Below the pieces are notes generated by a model. The model saw nothing but the letters and a program-made list of their open reading frames with translations. It was not told the DNA's origin and made no database searches. From contig CM055912.1 of assembly GCA_029582155.1 (NCBI GenBank), positions 3,296,191 to 3,360,190 on the forward strand: 64,000 nt of DNA. Reading direction: 5' to 3'. Below are positions 35,412-47,210 of this stretch, piece after piece (positions within the stretch are counted from its first letter, which is position 1; each line of letters starts with the position of its first letter). The position numbers were made by a program, and so were the translations under genes. Source of the DNA: Panopea generosa. Taxonomy: Eukaryota > Mollusca > Bivalvia > Adapedonta > Hiatellidae.

Positions 35412-35722
35412 TTTATTAAAACACATTATGTAGAAAACATACACAAAAAGGTTTACCAACATTTAATTATGGAGAAAACAAACACAAAAAGGTTTACTAA
35501 CATTTAATTATGGAGAAAACAAACACAAATAGGTTCACCATCATTTAATTATGTAGAAAAACAAACACAGAAAGGTTTACCAACAATTAATTATGGAAAA
35601 TACAAGCACAAATAGGTTCACCATCATTTAATTATGTAGAAAACAAACACAAATAGTCTAACCATCATTTTCTTATGTAGAAAACAAACACAAATAGGTT
35701 TACCATCATTTAACTATGGAGA
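35412..35722. repeat. 41-bp minisatellite, unit B
   Basis: About 7 units of 41 bp, core AACAAACACAAATAGGTTTA and CATCATTTAATTATG; landmarks at 35,450 and 35,491 are 41 apart. Confidence 0.88.
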
Positions 35723-36149
35723 AAAAAATGCGGATCATAACACGAACCCGCCTTCTAAACTATCCATATTTCTTGTGCAAGTTTACCCAACCATCAATAC
35801 ATTATTCCCAATTGAAACTTATGGTTATTTGTATCGTAAACTTTTCAAATTATTTGTCACTGATTTATATTACATATGATACTATGCTTTGTATTTGAAA
35901 TTTAATTGTGATATTACGTTGACTATTTTACTGAGGTGTGCTTTTGTTGGTAATTACGTCAATACGCTGCATATTTCATATTTTTTGTACGCCAAAATCT
36001 AACATCGTATAACTGTTGATGACGTCATCAATTAATTAAAGCATAGTACCACCATTGCAAAAAGCAAAAGCTTCCGTGGGGTACAGTAGTCGAAAAATCT
36101 CAAGTCGAGATGTCTAGTAAAAGTGGGGCATAAACACCAATTGTAGGGT
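35723..36149. other. Unit B-specific non-coding block
   Basis: AT-rich, with a palindromic TGATGACGTCATCA near 36,020. No gene is visible; the 60-codon frame at 35,716 runs out of the minisatellite. Confidence 0.4.
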
Positions 36150-36320
36150 CCTCCGTAGTCGGGTGGTCTAAGGTGTCGTCTCAATACCACTAACCTCACA
36201 CTGCTTAAGTCGTAGGTGCGAGTCCCGGTACCGGTCCCATCTAAAACGTCATGTAAAAACGTTTGTCAGTTGCTTGTATAAAGACGATGGTTCTAATCAA
36301 GTTCAATCTGAGGTCTAGTG
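36150..36320 (+). mobile_element. tRNA-Ser/Leu-like SINE, family 3, unit B
   Basis: Head GTAGTCGGGTGGTCTAAGG and B-box AGGTGCGAGTCCCGG; the body has ACGATGGTTCTAATCAAGTT and ends in the 54-bp array. It is an independent and more diverged member than those in A and C, at a different place. Confidence 0.65.
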
Positions 36321-36324
36321 GTAT

Positions 36325-39262
36325 CAGAGAAAGGGCTTCTAACGGACGACAGATGATAGAAGACAAAATATGACAAACGATGGGTATAAATACATCTTGC
36401 CAGTAGACAGACGACTAATGACAGATAACGCGTAATCCAATCAACACGTCTTGCCAGTAGACAGACGACGGATGATGGATAATGCGTAAAACCATAAACA
36501 CATCTGGCCGCTAGACAGAAGATGGCTGACGGATAACGCGTAATTCCATAAACACATCTGGCCAGTAGACAGACGACTAATGACGGATAACGCATAATCC
36601 CATAAACACATCTGAACACTAGACAGACAATGGGTGACGGATAACACATCATCGCCTAAACATATCTGGTCAGTCGACAGACGACTAATGACGGATAACA
36701 CGTAATCCCATAAACACATCTGGCCAGTAGACAGATGACTAATGACAGATAACGCGTAATCCCATCAACACATCTGGCATGTAGGCAGACGACTAATGAC
36801 GGATAACGCGTAATCACATAAACACAACTGGCCAGTAGACAGATGACGGATGATAGATAACGCGTAATCCCATCAACACATCTGGTCAGTAAACAGACGA
36901 CTAATGATGGATAAAGCGTTATCCATTAAACATATCTGGCCGCTAGACAGACAACGGGTGACGGATAACGCATCATCGCCTAAACATATCCGGCCACTAG
37001 ACAGACGACGGATGACAGACAACGCATCGTTGCATAAAAATATCTGGCTAGTAAACAGACTACATATGAAGGACAATGCATCATCGCATAAATATATCTG
37101 GCTAGTAAACAGATGACGGATGACAGACAACGCATCTTCGCATAAATATATCTGGCTAGTAAACAGACGACGGATGACGGTAAACAGACGACGGATGATG
37201 GACAATGCATCATCGCATCAATATATCTGGCAAGTAAACAGACGGTGGATGACGGACAACGCATCATGGCATAAATATATATGGCTAGTAAACAGAAGAC
37301 GGTTGACGGACAATGCATCATCGCATCAATATATATGGCTAGTAAACAGACGGCGGATGACGGACAACGCATCATCGCATCAATATATCTGACAAGTAAA
37401 CAGATGACGGGTGACGGGCAACGCATCATCACATAAATATATCTGGCTAGTAAACAGATGGTGGATGATGGACAACGCATCATCGCATAAATATATCTGG
37501 CAAGTAAACAGACGACGGATGACGGTAAACAGTCGATGGATGACTGACAACGCATCATCGCATAAATATATCTGGCTAGTAAACAGACGACGGATGATGG
37601 GCAACGCATCATCGCATCAATATATCTGGCTAGTAAACAGACGGCGGATGATGGGCAATGCATCATCGCATAAATATATCTGGTAAGTAAACAGACGACG
37701 GATGACCGACAACGCATCATCGCATCAATATATCTGGCTAGAAAACAGACGGCGAATGACGGGCAACACATCATCGCATAAATATATCGTGCTTGTAAAC
37801 ATACGACGGATGACGGGCAACACATCATCGCATCAATATATCTGGCTAGTAAACAGACGACGGATGACGGGCAACGCATCATCGCATAAATATACCTGGC
37901 TAATAAACAGACAGCGGATGACGGACAACGCATCATCGCATAAATATATCTGGCTAGTAAACAGATGACGGATGATGGACAACGCATCATCGCATAAATA
38001 TATCTGGCTAGTAAACAGACGACGGATGACAGACAAAGTAAACAGACGATGGATGATGGACAACGCATCATCGCATAAATATATCTGGCTAGTAAACAGA
38101 CGACGGATGACAGACAAAGTAAACAGACGATGGATGAAGTACAACGCATCATCGCATAAATATATCTGGCTAGTAAACAGACGACTGATGAAGGACAACG
38201 CCTCATCGCATGAATATATCTGGCTAGTAAACAGAAGACGGATAACGGACATATATCTGGCTAGTAAACAGACGACGGATGACGGACAACGCATCATTGC
38301 ATAAATATATCTGGCTAGTAAACAGACTACGGATGACGTACAAAGCATCATCGTATAAATATATCTGGCTAGTAAACAGAAGACTGATGACGGGCAACGC
38401 ATCATCGCATAAATATATCTGGCTAGTAAACAGAAGACGGATGACTGACAACGCATCATCGCATCAATATATCTGGCTAGTAAACACACGACGGATGACG
38501 GACAACGCATCATCGCATAAATATATCTGGCTAGTAGACAGAAGACGGATGACGGGCAACGCATCATCGCATCAATATATCTGGCTAGTAAACAGAAGAC
38601 GGATGACGAACAACGCATCATCACATCGATATATCTGGCTAGTAAACAAAAGACGGATGACGGGCAACGAATCATCGCATAAATATATCTGGCTAGTAAA
38701 CAGAAGACGGATGACGGGCAACGCATCATCGCATAAATATATCTGGCTAGTAAACAGAAGACGGATGAGGGACAACGCATCATCGCATCAATATATCTGG
38801 CTAGTAAACACACGACGGATGACGGACAACGCATCATCGCATAAATATATCTGGCTAGTAAACAGAAGACAGATGACGGGCAACGCATCATCGCATCAAT
38901 ATATCTGGCTAGTAAACAGAAGACGGATGACGAACAACGCATCATCGCATCAATATATCTGGCTAGTAAACAAAAGACGGATGACGGGCAACGCATCATC
39001 GCATAAATATATCTGGCTAGTAAACAGAAGACGGATGACGGGCAACGCATCATCGCATAAATATATCTGGCTAGTAAACACACGACGGATGACGGACAAC
39101 GCATCATCGCACCAATATATCTGGCTAGTAAACAGAAGACAGATGACGGACAACGCATCATCGCACCAATATATCTGGCTAGTAAACAGAAGACGGATGA
39201 CGGACAACGCATCATCACACCAATATATCTGGCTAGTAAACAGAACACGGATGACGGACAAT
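36325..39262. repeat. 54-bp satellite, largest array, unit B
   Basis: About 54 units. The left part (to about 36,970) is a mixed form with GATAACGCGTAATCCC. The right part is a homogeneous form with CGCATCATCGCATAAATATA and TCTGGCTAGTAAACAGA. Higher-order repeats are clear at 38,480-39,130: the CACACGACGG variant at 38,485 and 38,809 is 324 bases (6 units) apart, then again after 270 (5 units) at 39,079. Units are stop-free in at least three frames, giving false frames of 408 and 471 codons (minus) and 372 codons (plus). Confidence 0.96.
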
Positions 39263-39263
39263 G

Positions 39264-39410
39264 CTTATTATTCTCTCCGTATTATCGCCGACTTTTATAA
39301 ATCACTTCATAATATCGCCAGTTTTCTCATTTATTTTCATATTATCGCCGATTTTTATAATTTTCTTCGCAATATCACCAAATTCCTTAGCTACTAGTAT
39401 CTTCGTATTA
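39264..39410. repeat. ~30-bp degenerate AT-rich minisatellite, unit B
   Basis: About five units of the repeat described at 14,545, with TATTATCGCCGACTTTTATA. It joins the 54-bp array directly here, whereas in A and C about 1.2 kb lie between this repeat and the 54-bp mini-array. Confidence 0.75.
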
Positions 39411-40214
39411 CTTACTGTATGTGTTCGTTTTGTCTCAAAAATCTGATGGACGTCTTTTACAATAGTACTGGTATTAACTATTTTATGCCAGTTCGATGAT
39501 GTGTTTAAGTTGGTAACATAACAGTGTTATTGATAACGTAACAACTAAACTCAAATTCAACAACTAAAACCTAAATGACATTTTATTTATATTTCTGAAT
39601 AAATTGATACTACGTGGTTATTTTAAAATCAAATTATCATTAACCATAAAACCAACATACATGCTCATCTATTTCAGAAAATATCTCGCCAGTGGCACAT
39701 TACAAGTACCGTCACTGTGGTGAAATGAAATATAAATTGCGAGCTGAAATTAAATTAAGAGAGGACACGAGTGCTAATTTTTTTATTGAATTTATTAATC
39801 AAATTTATTTAATTAAATAATAAATGAGCTCGAATTTAAGATTATTTTAATCATAAAAAATATAAGAATAGTTCATTTATTTAACATTTCATGTCTATAA
39901 GGAACAAGAAAAAGTCCGGCATATTAGTTTCCGTCATTCTATGTATGACGTAACGGCATAAAATAACGTCATTTATATATTCGAGGAAGTCAGAACGTAG
40001 TTCGGCATTTTACGTTCAAGGTTCGAGTTATACGGAAAATACCGAACGGTGAATCGTAAGTGATTTTACACTAGGTTAATATCAAAAGTATGTCATGGGT
40101 TTATTATTCCCCCGCACTGTTAATTATGCTATAAATAAAATATCAGTATTCATGAGCTTTGTTTTGATGACGTCATATTATTGGTAAGAACCCGTCTATA
40201 GTAGGTTTGCACAG
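39411..40214. other. Non-coding block shared by all three units, unit B copy
   Basis: Counterpart of 14,806-15,625 with many small indels. It holds TGACGTCA near 40,168. Confidence 0.5.
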
Positions 40215-40410
40215 TTCTGTTCATAATCTTATTATAACCAGCACGCCAACAAAATGTGTGCATAAACAATTATTCAGTGATACAGTATTTGAGAACGAAA
40301 ATGAAATCAAAATAACAACTAATCTAGAATGCGAACACACTGATCCAGTACATGCTAATGTCTCAGCTCCTCAGACGATTGATGTCACCCAACGTCAACA
40401 AAATAACTAA
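40215..40410 (+). CDS. Conserved exon-like frame, unit B (hypothetical)
   Basis: The frame is open from the acceptor-like TTTGCACAG (ending 40,214) to the TAA at 40,408-40,410, about 64 codons. Its last 48 codons match the frames at 15,642 and 57,999 without indels (KQLFSDTVFENENEI, ECEHTDPVHANVSAP, RQQNN end). The 5' part is open only in B; A and C carry a stop or shift there. A terminal exon of an unseen gene, or its relic, is the simplest reading. Confidence 0.3.
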
Positions 40411-41041
40411 AACAATATATTGAAAACAAGTTGACATTTTAGGAACTTACGTCTTGAAATTTGGACGTATATGATATATGTCTGCATTTCTCTTTTTGTT
40501 ATACTTAAATAATGTACACGCTTAGCAAAGTATAGCACAGTTCAGTACGACGTCTCAAATGCATAATGTCTATGGGGGCCATTAAAACAAACTACTACTG
40601 ATCAGCGACACAGTTTGTTTAATAATAAAACAATCAGCCGGATTTGAAATATGTAAGTTAAGTATGTTCGATATTTAATGAAAAGTGAGAAATATGAACA
40701 TTCTAATAACAAACTGCAAAAACCCGTGATTATTTCTTCTATTCACATGTATTATTATTCCTATCTTTTTTATTCCTCGTTATCTACATAACTTGTACGT
40801 TGGGTGTTCGTCTTGTTGATTATGTAAAGGACATTTATAATGTAACGGGCGGATTTCCTTTTGTCTCGTATCTTCGTTGCCGTTGCCGTTGCAAAATAAA
40901 TTTGCCGCACAATTTCAACCAGCGACTACATGTCGTAGCATTTCTCATTCTGTGTAAGGTAATACATTCCACAATTAAACAAATGTTACAAGTTGAAAAT
41001 AAGAAAAAATTCTTTGCTAAATGACCTTATAAAAACATATA

Positions 41042-41042
<1 letters not shown>

Positions 41043-41072
<30 letters not shown>
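41043..41072. repeat. TGTC tetranucleotide microsatellite
   Basis: Seven perfect TGTC units. Confidence 0.95.
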
Positions 41073-41675
41073 GTTATTTCATTTTTCCCCTGTACTTTAG
41101 TGCTAACATACTATGTCACATACATCAATTATGGGCTACTGCTTGTTTGCAAGTTATCCATAGATTATAAAATACGCGCCCTGGCTTGATCGTCTACAAT
41201 TGATTACCATAAACTTCGATTTTAGAAATTATAACTAAAAATGGAACATATTGTAAAACATATAAACAATCCAATCGTATACATTTCAAATGAAATTAAT
41301 AAAATAGGATAACTTAAACATTAAAACACCAATAAATAAAGGATTTTGTCATTTGGTTGATAAAATCATGTTAATAAACTACATGTGTGTGATTACAGAT
41401 AAGAATTGGCATAATGATAAGTGAGTCTAGTATTGGGTATTTTTCTGTACAAGTGGCAAAAAATGTTACAAAAACACGTTTTATGTGCTTCGCATTTTCA
41501 AACAATTGATTAATTTATTGAATGTTTAGCGTCATTATAATGCCATCAAGGGCTAATACACGATGTTTCAAACAAAATATCACATGGAATACTAATGTAA
41601 TAATGACAAATGTTTCCTTATATAAAATTCAGAACATATACAGTGACCAGTATGACTTTCTAGCGCCGTCTTGTC

Positions 41676-41925
41676 ACACTGAACGGAACAGCTAACCCAC
41701 CACAGTATTTTTCACAGTATCTTTGTCAAAATATTGAGTAGCGTTTAAAATTTTCATGCAAGTGCAACATAAACATACAGCTATGTATTGATTTTTATAT
41801 GACCTTAATGTTCTTTTTTTTTTTTATCTAAGTTTCAAGGAAATTGCTTTGATTTCTTTTTTAAGAAAATAAAATGTAAGGTACCTAAAATGTCAAGTGG
41901 CTGGTTAGCTATTCCGTTCACTATA
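41676..41925. mobile_element. Possible small MITE or foldback with ~27-bp inverted repeats
   Basis: CACTGAACGGAACAGCTAAC at 41,677 is matched in inverse by a stretch ending near 41,922 (inverse reads GTGAACGGAATAGCTAACC); I count about 22 of 27 matching bases. The inside, about 200 bases, has no coding. No clear target duplication is seen. Right of it, TTTCCGTTCAGTATATATTC is repeated three times. Confidence 0.35.
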
Positions 41926-42254
41926 TATTCCTATTTCCGTTCCCGTTCAGTATATATTCCTATTTCCGTTCAGTATATATTTCTTTTTCAGATAAGATCA
42001 GTCGATATTACTTAAGATGGGCACACAAAAGGCAACTTTAGTTGATCTATAAAACTGAACGTAAATCCAATGTCTTTGTTACACACTTTTTATGCATCCA
42101 TCGACAGATCTTCTAATAACGTTAGAATTAAAACAATGTGTACATTAAACATTTTTTATTATATGTAACGATCTCGGGTCCGTTTTCTGAGTATAATCAG
42201 TACTGAGAGTCCCATTATTCAACGACACGTACAATGGCAAATTTATTTAATATA

Positions 42255-42480
42255 TCACTCACTCACTCACTCGCTCACAGACAAAAACTCACTCACTCAC
42301 TTACTCAATAACGCACTCACTCATCATCATTAACTCACTCACTCACTCCATCACTCAATCACTCACTCACTCACTCACTCAATCACTCACATACCAAAAC
42401 TCAATCACTCACTTACTCAATCACGCACTCACTCACCATCATTCACTCACTCACTCCATCACTCACTCACTGAACCATAC
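42255..42480. repeat. TCAC microsatellite block, unit B
   Basis: Interrupted ACTC/TCAC tracts followed by the AGAGAGAATGGTGTCAATGG spacer at about 42,498. It is the counterpart of 22,425-23,020 in A. Confidence 0.9.
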
Positions 42481-42639
42481 TAAGCACGAAGTTTAGAGAG
42501 AGAATGGTGTCAATGGAATCCTTCTTTTATCAAGTGAGCAGAAGTGTTATAGTCAAGAATGCAATTACAGAAATCATGATCGAGAGCAATTCAAATTAAT
42601 TCATTAATTTCAATACTCAGTTGCACAGTATGAAAACCA

Positions 42640-43490
42640 TAAGTACATACCTATAAAGCATAAGTACATACCTACAAAGCATAAGTACATACAGTACAAA
42701 CCATAAGTACATACAGTATAAAGCATAAGTACATACAGTATCAAGCATTAGTATATACAGTATAAAGCATAATTACATACCTATAAAGCATAAGTACATA
42801 CAGTATCAAGCATAAGTACATACAGTATAAAGCATAAGTACATACAGTATAAACCATAAGTGCATACAGTATAAACCATAAGTACATACAGTACCAAGCA
42901 TTAGTATATACAGTATAAAGCCTAAGTACATACAGTATAAACCATAAGTACATACCTATAAAGCCTAAGTACATACAGTATAAAGCATAAGTACATACCT
43001 ATAAAGCATAAGTACATACAGTATAAACCATAAGTACATACCTGTAAAGCATAAGTACATACAGTATCAAGCATAAGTATATACAGTATAAACCATCAGT
43101 ACAAACCTATAAAGCATAAGTACATACCTATAAAGCATAAGTACATACAGTATAAAGCAATACGTATATACAGTATAAAGCATAAGTACATACAGTATAA
43201 TACATAAGTACATACAGTATCAAGCATAAGTACATACAGTATCAAGCATAAGTACATACAGTATAAAGCAATACGTATATACAGTATAAACCATAAGTAC
43301 AAACCTATAAAGCATAAGTACATACCTATAAAGCATAAGTACATACAGTATAAAGCAATACGTATATACAGTATAAACCATAAGTACATACAGTATAAAG
43401 CATAAGTACAAACAGTATAAAGCATAAGTACATACAGTATAAACCATAAGTACATGTGCATACTGTATAAACCATAAGTATATACAGTAT
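42640..43490. repeat. 22-bp minisatellite, unit B
   Basis: About 38 units of 21-22 bp with core CATAAGTACATACAGTATAA and a CATACCTATAAAG variant. Its place, between the TCAC block and the 43,500 landmark, is where A has no array. Frames on the minus strand are repeat products. Confidence 0.92.
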
Positions 43491-43710
43491 ATCAATGGCA
43501 ATTCATACACATTGAATTCACAAACGTAATTATTACATTCTCATACAGGAGAACGACTATACCAATATATATACATTTTAATTTAAATTTTATAGATTAT
43601 ATCTGTAGTAATTGTTCTTAAAGGTATATATAAATGAATTCAATTTCAAATTAAGTGATTTATATCTACTATATAAAAAAATATGCTATTGTTTTGTTTA
43701 ATTAGTACAA
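43491..43710. other. Non-coding, counterpart of A 23,520-23,750
   Basis: Shares the ACAGGAGAACGACT landmark and following AT-rich text with A. No gene. Confidence 0.5.
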
Positions 43711-44400
43711 TGTATGTACATGTACATGTACATTATGGAGTCGTGGTTCTCACTTGGTTTAAGAGAGTTTACATTTATATACTGAAATCAACATTGTTTC
43801 CCTTTTTTTTAATGACTTCAAATATTGATTTCCGTTAAAGAATTCAACACGTGTAACAGTGTTATTACATGTATCACACGTGATTCATTTAGAAATCTCT
43901 TTAATTCAAGCTCTGTTATAAAACTAGAAAACATATTCTAGATGTCTGGTTTATTTTAAATTAACGTCGCCAACGCATTGAAATAAATCACCAATTTTTA
44001 CATGTACCAGGTTCCTGTTTCAATAACTCATCGTCATGTGTAACAGTTACTATTTCGGCGAAACAAGTTGATTGAGTAATTACAATGTATGTACATGCTC
44101 AATATGGAGTTTTGATTCTCACTTGGCGAGTAAACATTTATATACTGAAACCAACATTGTTTCACTTTTCTTTAATGACTTATAATATTGATTTCTTCTA
44201 AATATTTTAACACTTGTAACAATTTAATTGCATGTGTCACACGTTATTTATTGAGAAATCTTTGTAATTGAAGTTCTGTAATAAAACTACCAAACATATT
44301 CTAGATATATGGTTTTGTTTAAATTAGCGTCGACAACGCATTGAAATAAATCAACAATTATTACCAGGTTCCTGTTTCAATAACTTAAATTTTAGAAAAA
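43711..44400. repeat. ~360-bp tandem duplication, unit B
   Basis: The stretch from ACAATGTATGTACATG at 43,716 is repeated from 44,082, with shared landmarks (TATACTGAAA.CAACATTGTTTC; CATATTCTAGAT; GGTTCCTGTTTCAATAACT) about 360 bases apart and roughly 80-85% identity by eye. Unit A has a single short copy at 23,768. Confidence 0.75.
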
Positions 44401-44594
44401 CAGCAAGATAATGCTTTAAGATTGGTTCCAGTGAAACTGCTTATTGTTCCATTGATATTGATTATATAACAGATACATTAAGATTTTAAGTATTAAGTAA
44501 AACTGTTGGTGCAACTGAAGCCCGGTACAATTATATTACTATATAAGATAAATACCACGGACGAAAATAACATAGACATGACAGCTCCATCCTC
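44401..44594. other. Short spacer, unit B
   Basis: AT-rich. It resembles text at 30,420-30,540 (ATTATATAA.AGA, TTAAGTA, TTGGTG). No gene. Confidence 0.35.
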
Positions 44595-45088
44595 TATCAA
44601 AGAGAAAAACTAGTTTACATATCAATCTCCCAAGGGAGAAAACCAAGCTTACATATCAAATCTTCCAATAGCGAAAACCTAGCTTACATATCAATCTTTC
44701 AATAGAGAAAACCCAGTTTACATATCAATTTTCCAATAGAAAAAAAAACTAGCTTATATATTAATCTTCCAATAGAGAAAACCTAGCTTATGTATCAATC
44801 TCCCAATAGAGAAAACCAAGCTTAAATATCAATATTCAAATAAATAGAGAAAATCCAGCTTAAATATCAATATTCCAATAGAGAAAACCTAGCTTACATA
44901 TCAATCTTCCATTAGAGAAAACCCAGCTTAAATATCAATATTCCAATAGAGAAAATCCAGCTTAAATATCAATATTCCAGTAGAGTTAACCAAGCTTTAA
45001 TATCAATATTCCGATAGAGAAAACCTAGCTTATATATCAATCTTCCAATAAAGAAAACCCATCTTAAATATCAATATTACAATAACAT
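44595..45088. repeat. 34-bp minisatellite, unit B
   Basis: About 14 units, core TTCCAATAGAGAAAACCTAG followed by CTTACATATCAATC. Confidence 0.9.
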
Positions 45089-45187
45089 ATTGGTCTAAGG
45101 ACGGCATCATGGATAGGTATCTACAACGTGAATTATAAGTAAATCACCACATTTGTTTAGATACATGTAAGTGTGTGGCAAATTAGG

Positions 45188-45905
45188 ATGATTTATCAAC
45201 GGTAGTAGACGACGGGTGGCGGAAAACGCGTCATCGCATCAACACATCTAGTCAGTAGACAGACGACGGGTGACGGACAACGTGCCATGTCATAAACATT
45301 CTTGCCAGTTGACAGATGACGGATGACGGACAACGCGTTATCCCATAAATATTCTGGCCAGCGGACAGACGACGGGTGCGAGACAACCTGCCATCCCATC
45401 AACACATCTGGCCAGTAGACTGACGACGGATGACAGACAACGTGCCATCCAATAAACATTCTGGCCATTTGACAGATGACGGACAACGCGTTATCCCATA
45501 AACATTCTAGCTAGTAGACAGACGACGGGAGACCGACAACGCCCCATCCCATAAATATTCACTTGACAGATGATGCGTGACGGTCAACGTGCGCGTCAAC
45601 CCATACACATTCTGGCCAGTAGACAGGCGACAGTTGACGGACAACGAGCATACCATTCATTAAAGTCAGCAGACAGACGACGGGTGACGGACAACACCCC
45701 ATCCATTAAACATTCTGGTCAGTATATAGATTACAGGTGACGAATAACGCGCCATCTCATAAAATTCTGGCCAGTAGACAGACAAAGTGTGACGGACAAC
45801 GTGCTATCCAATATCATTCTGGCCAGTAGACAGATGACGGGTGGCGGACAACGGCCAATCCCATAAACATTCTGGCCAGTAGACAGACGACGGGTGTCCG
45901 ACAAC
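45188..45905. repeat. 54-bp satellite array, end of unit B
   Basis: About 13 degenerate units, core AGACGACGGGTGACGGACAA, with many small indels. Positioned like the array at 23,820-25,930, right before the gene 3' flank, so it marks the unit boundary. Confidence 0.93.
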
Positions 45906-47026
45906 GCATTACTAATCGAATAATCAACACGTGAAATGATAGTTTTGATTTGTTAAGTAAACCTTTCCTAATAAAGATATTTTATATAAGTTGACGTCAA
46001 TCGACTTAATGTCAAGGTCAGTATGGAATAAAGTACAAAACAAACCCTACAGTGGTGACTATATAAATATATTGGTTTCCATGTATATATAGTAAACACA
46101 TTGTCAAATAGTATCCAATGAAATAAATAAACAATCTATTCAAAGATATCAGACATTGGTTTATATTTGCAAACCAAATTAATTTCTATTTTTACTTTTT
46201 AATTTGTTTATATTAATTAAAGGTCTCTCAAAGTACACGGCATATACATGTATGACATAAGTGGATAAACAGGAGACTCAGGGGAAGCGGGCGGGTTGTA
46301 CCCAGATTTATCCAATATTAAAATATTTCTGTCAAAACGGTATAATATTCACTGTAAGAATATCTCATTGGTTTAAGGTTCTGATAGAATATGCATTTCT
46401 GGGATAAATGTTTTGGCAGGAATGAGGCCCTGTGAAAATAGGTATTCCAAGGAATGAAATTTTTTATCTGAACTGAAAAATAATTCATGAACTATTAATT
46501 TCCTTGCATACGAAACACATCAATTAGTATTGACAAGTTTTACTTAAACACAATTATGCCCATTAGTATTGACATTTGTTACTTTAACACATTTATGCCC
46601 ATGCTTACTGGCATTTGTTACTTTAACACATTTATGCCCATGATTACTGACATTTGTTACTTTAACACATTTATGCCCATGATAACTGACATTTGTTACT
46701 TTAACACATTTACCCATATTATCATTGACATTTGTTACTTAAACATATTTACCCATATTATCATTGACATTTGTTACTTAAACACATTGACGATCAGTCT
46801 TATAAATTAAGAATAAATATGATAATAAATTGTTGCAGTCAGTTTTTATATAAAATCATATCATTTGCATGATTATTTGTCCATTGTTGCTTTACGTTGT
46901 CTCATTCAATGTCATGTTATTACATAATTCACGCAGAATTCTATGATTGTAATACATGTATTTATAAATAACTATAATAATTATTGTTATCTATTTAAAG
47001 TAAACTGAATTTAACAATATAACTTT
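45906..47026. other. 3' flank of the unit C B-box gene
   Basis: Matches 25,931-26,980, with the AAGGTTCTGATAGAA landmark at 26,083-26,100 and about 46,375. Unit C carries an extra AT-rich piece at about 45,985-46,330 and the 39-bp expansion. Confidence 0.5.
46535..46795. repeat. 39-bp minisatellite, unit C
   Basis: Six to seven units, core TTTATGCCCATGATTACTGA then CATTTGTTACTTTAACACA. The same place before gene B holds only about 1.5 units (26,410-26,470). The 84-codon plus frame is a consequence of the 13-codon period. Confidence 0.92.
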
Positions 47027-47125
47027 CGTGGACCTCTTAGTTTGTCATCCTTGTAGACTGCCAGCACAGTACCAGTCAAGGTCATACAGGTCACGGTGTT
47101 GTTTTTGTAATAAGACACGTACACA
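47027..47125 (-). pseudogene. Fragment of the B-box gene propeller, inserted 3' of gene C
   Basis: About 100 bases copy the gene segment that in C itself lies at 47,422-47,517, coding for about residues 541-573 (NHL blade). It shares CAGTACCAGTCAAGGTCATA and CAGGTCACGGTGTTGTT. It agrees with C at some positions and B at others, so the donor may be a third paralogue. It is absent from the same place beside gene B. A frame break is present (AATAAGACA for AATCAGACA gives a changed codon). It lies 85 bases past the gene C stop. Confidence 0.8.
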
Positions 47126-47210
47126 TTTTTAAAACACGTTTAACTTTATGTCAAACCGTCACTGTAGTACAGTGCAGAAATGTGTTGTGGACGTTGTAAT
47201 TCATATTAAA

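Larger units (their letters stand above)
40411..42250. other. Unit B-specific non-coding block
   Basis: From about 40,560 no counterpart in A. A 74-codon plus frame at 40,800-41,024 has no recognisable domain. The block includes a TGTC microsatellite and an inverted-repeat element, listed separately. Confidence 0.45.

Noticed and set aside
37833-39248. 471-codon minus-strand and 372-codon plus-strand open frames (and those at 36,980-38,206 and 24,044-25,018)
   Set aside because: They are produced by the 54-bp satellite, whose period is 18 codons and which lacks stops in several frames on both strands; units vary freely with no coding constraint.
36325-39262. CRISPR-like array of regular repeats
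   Set aside because: The repeats are head-to-tail without unique spacers, and the genome is eukaryotic.
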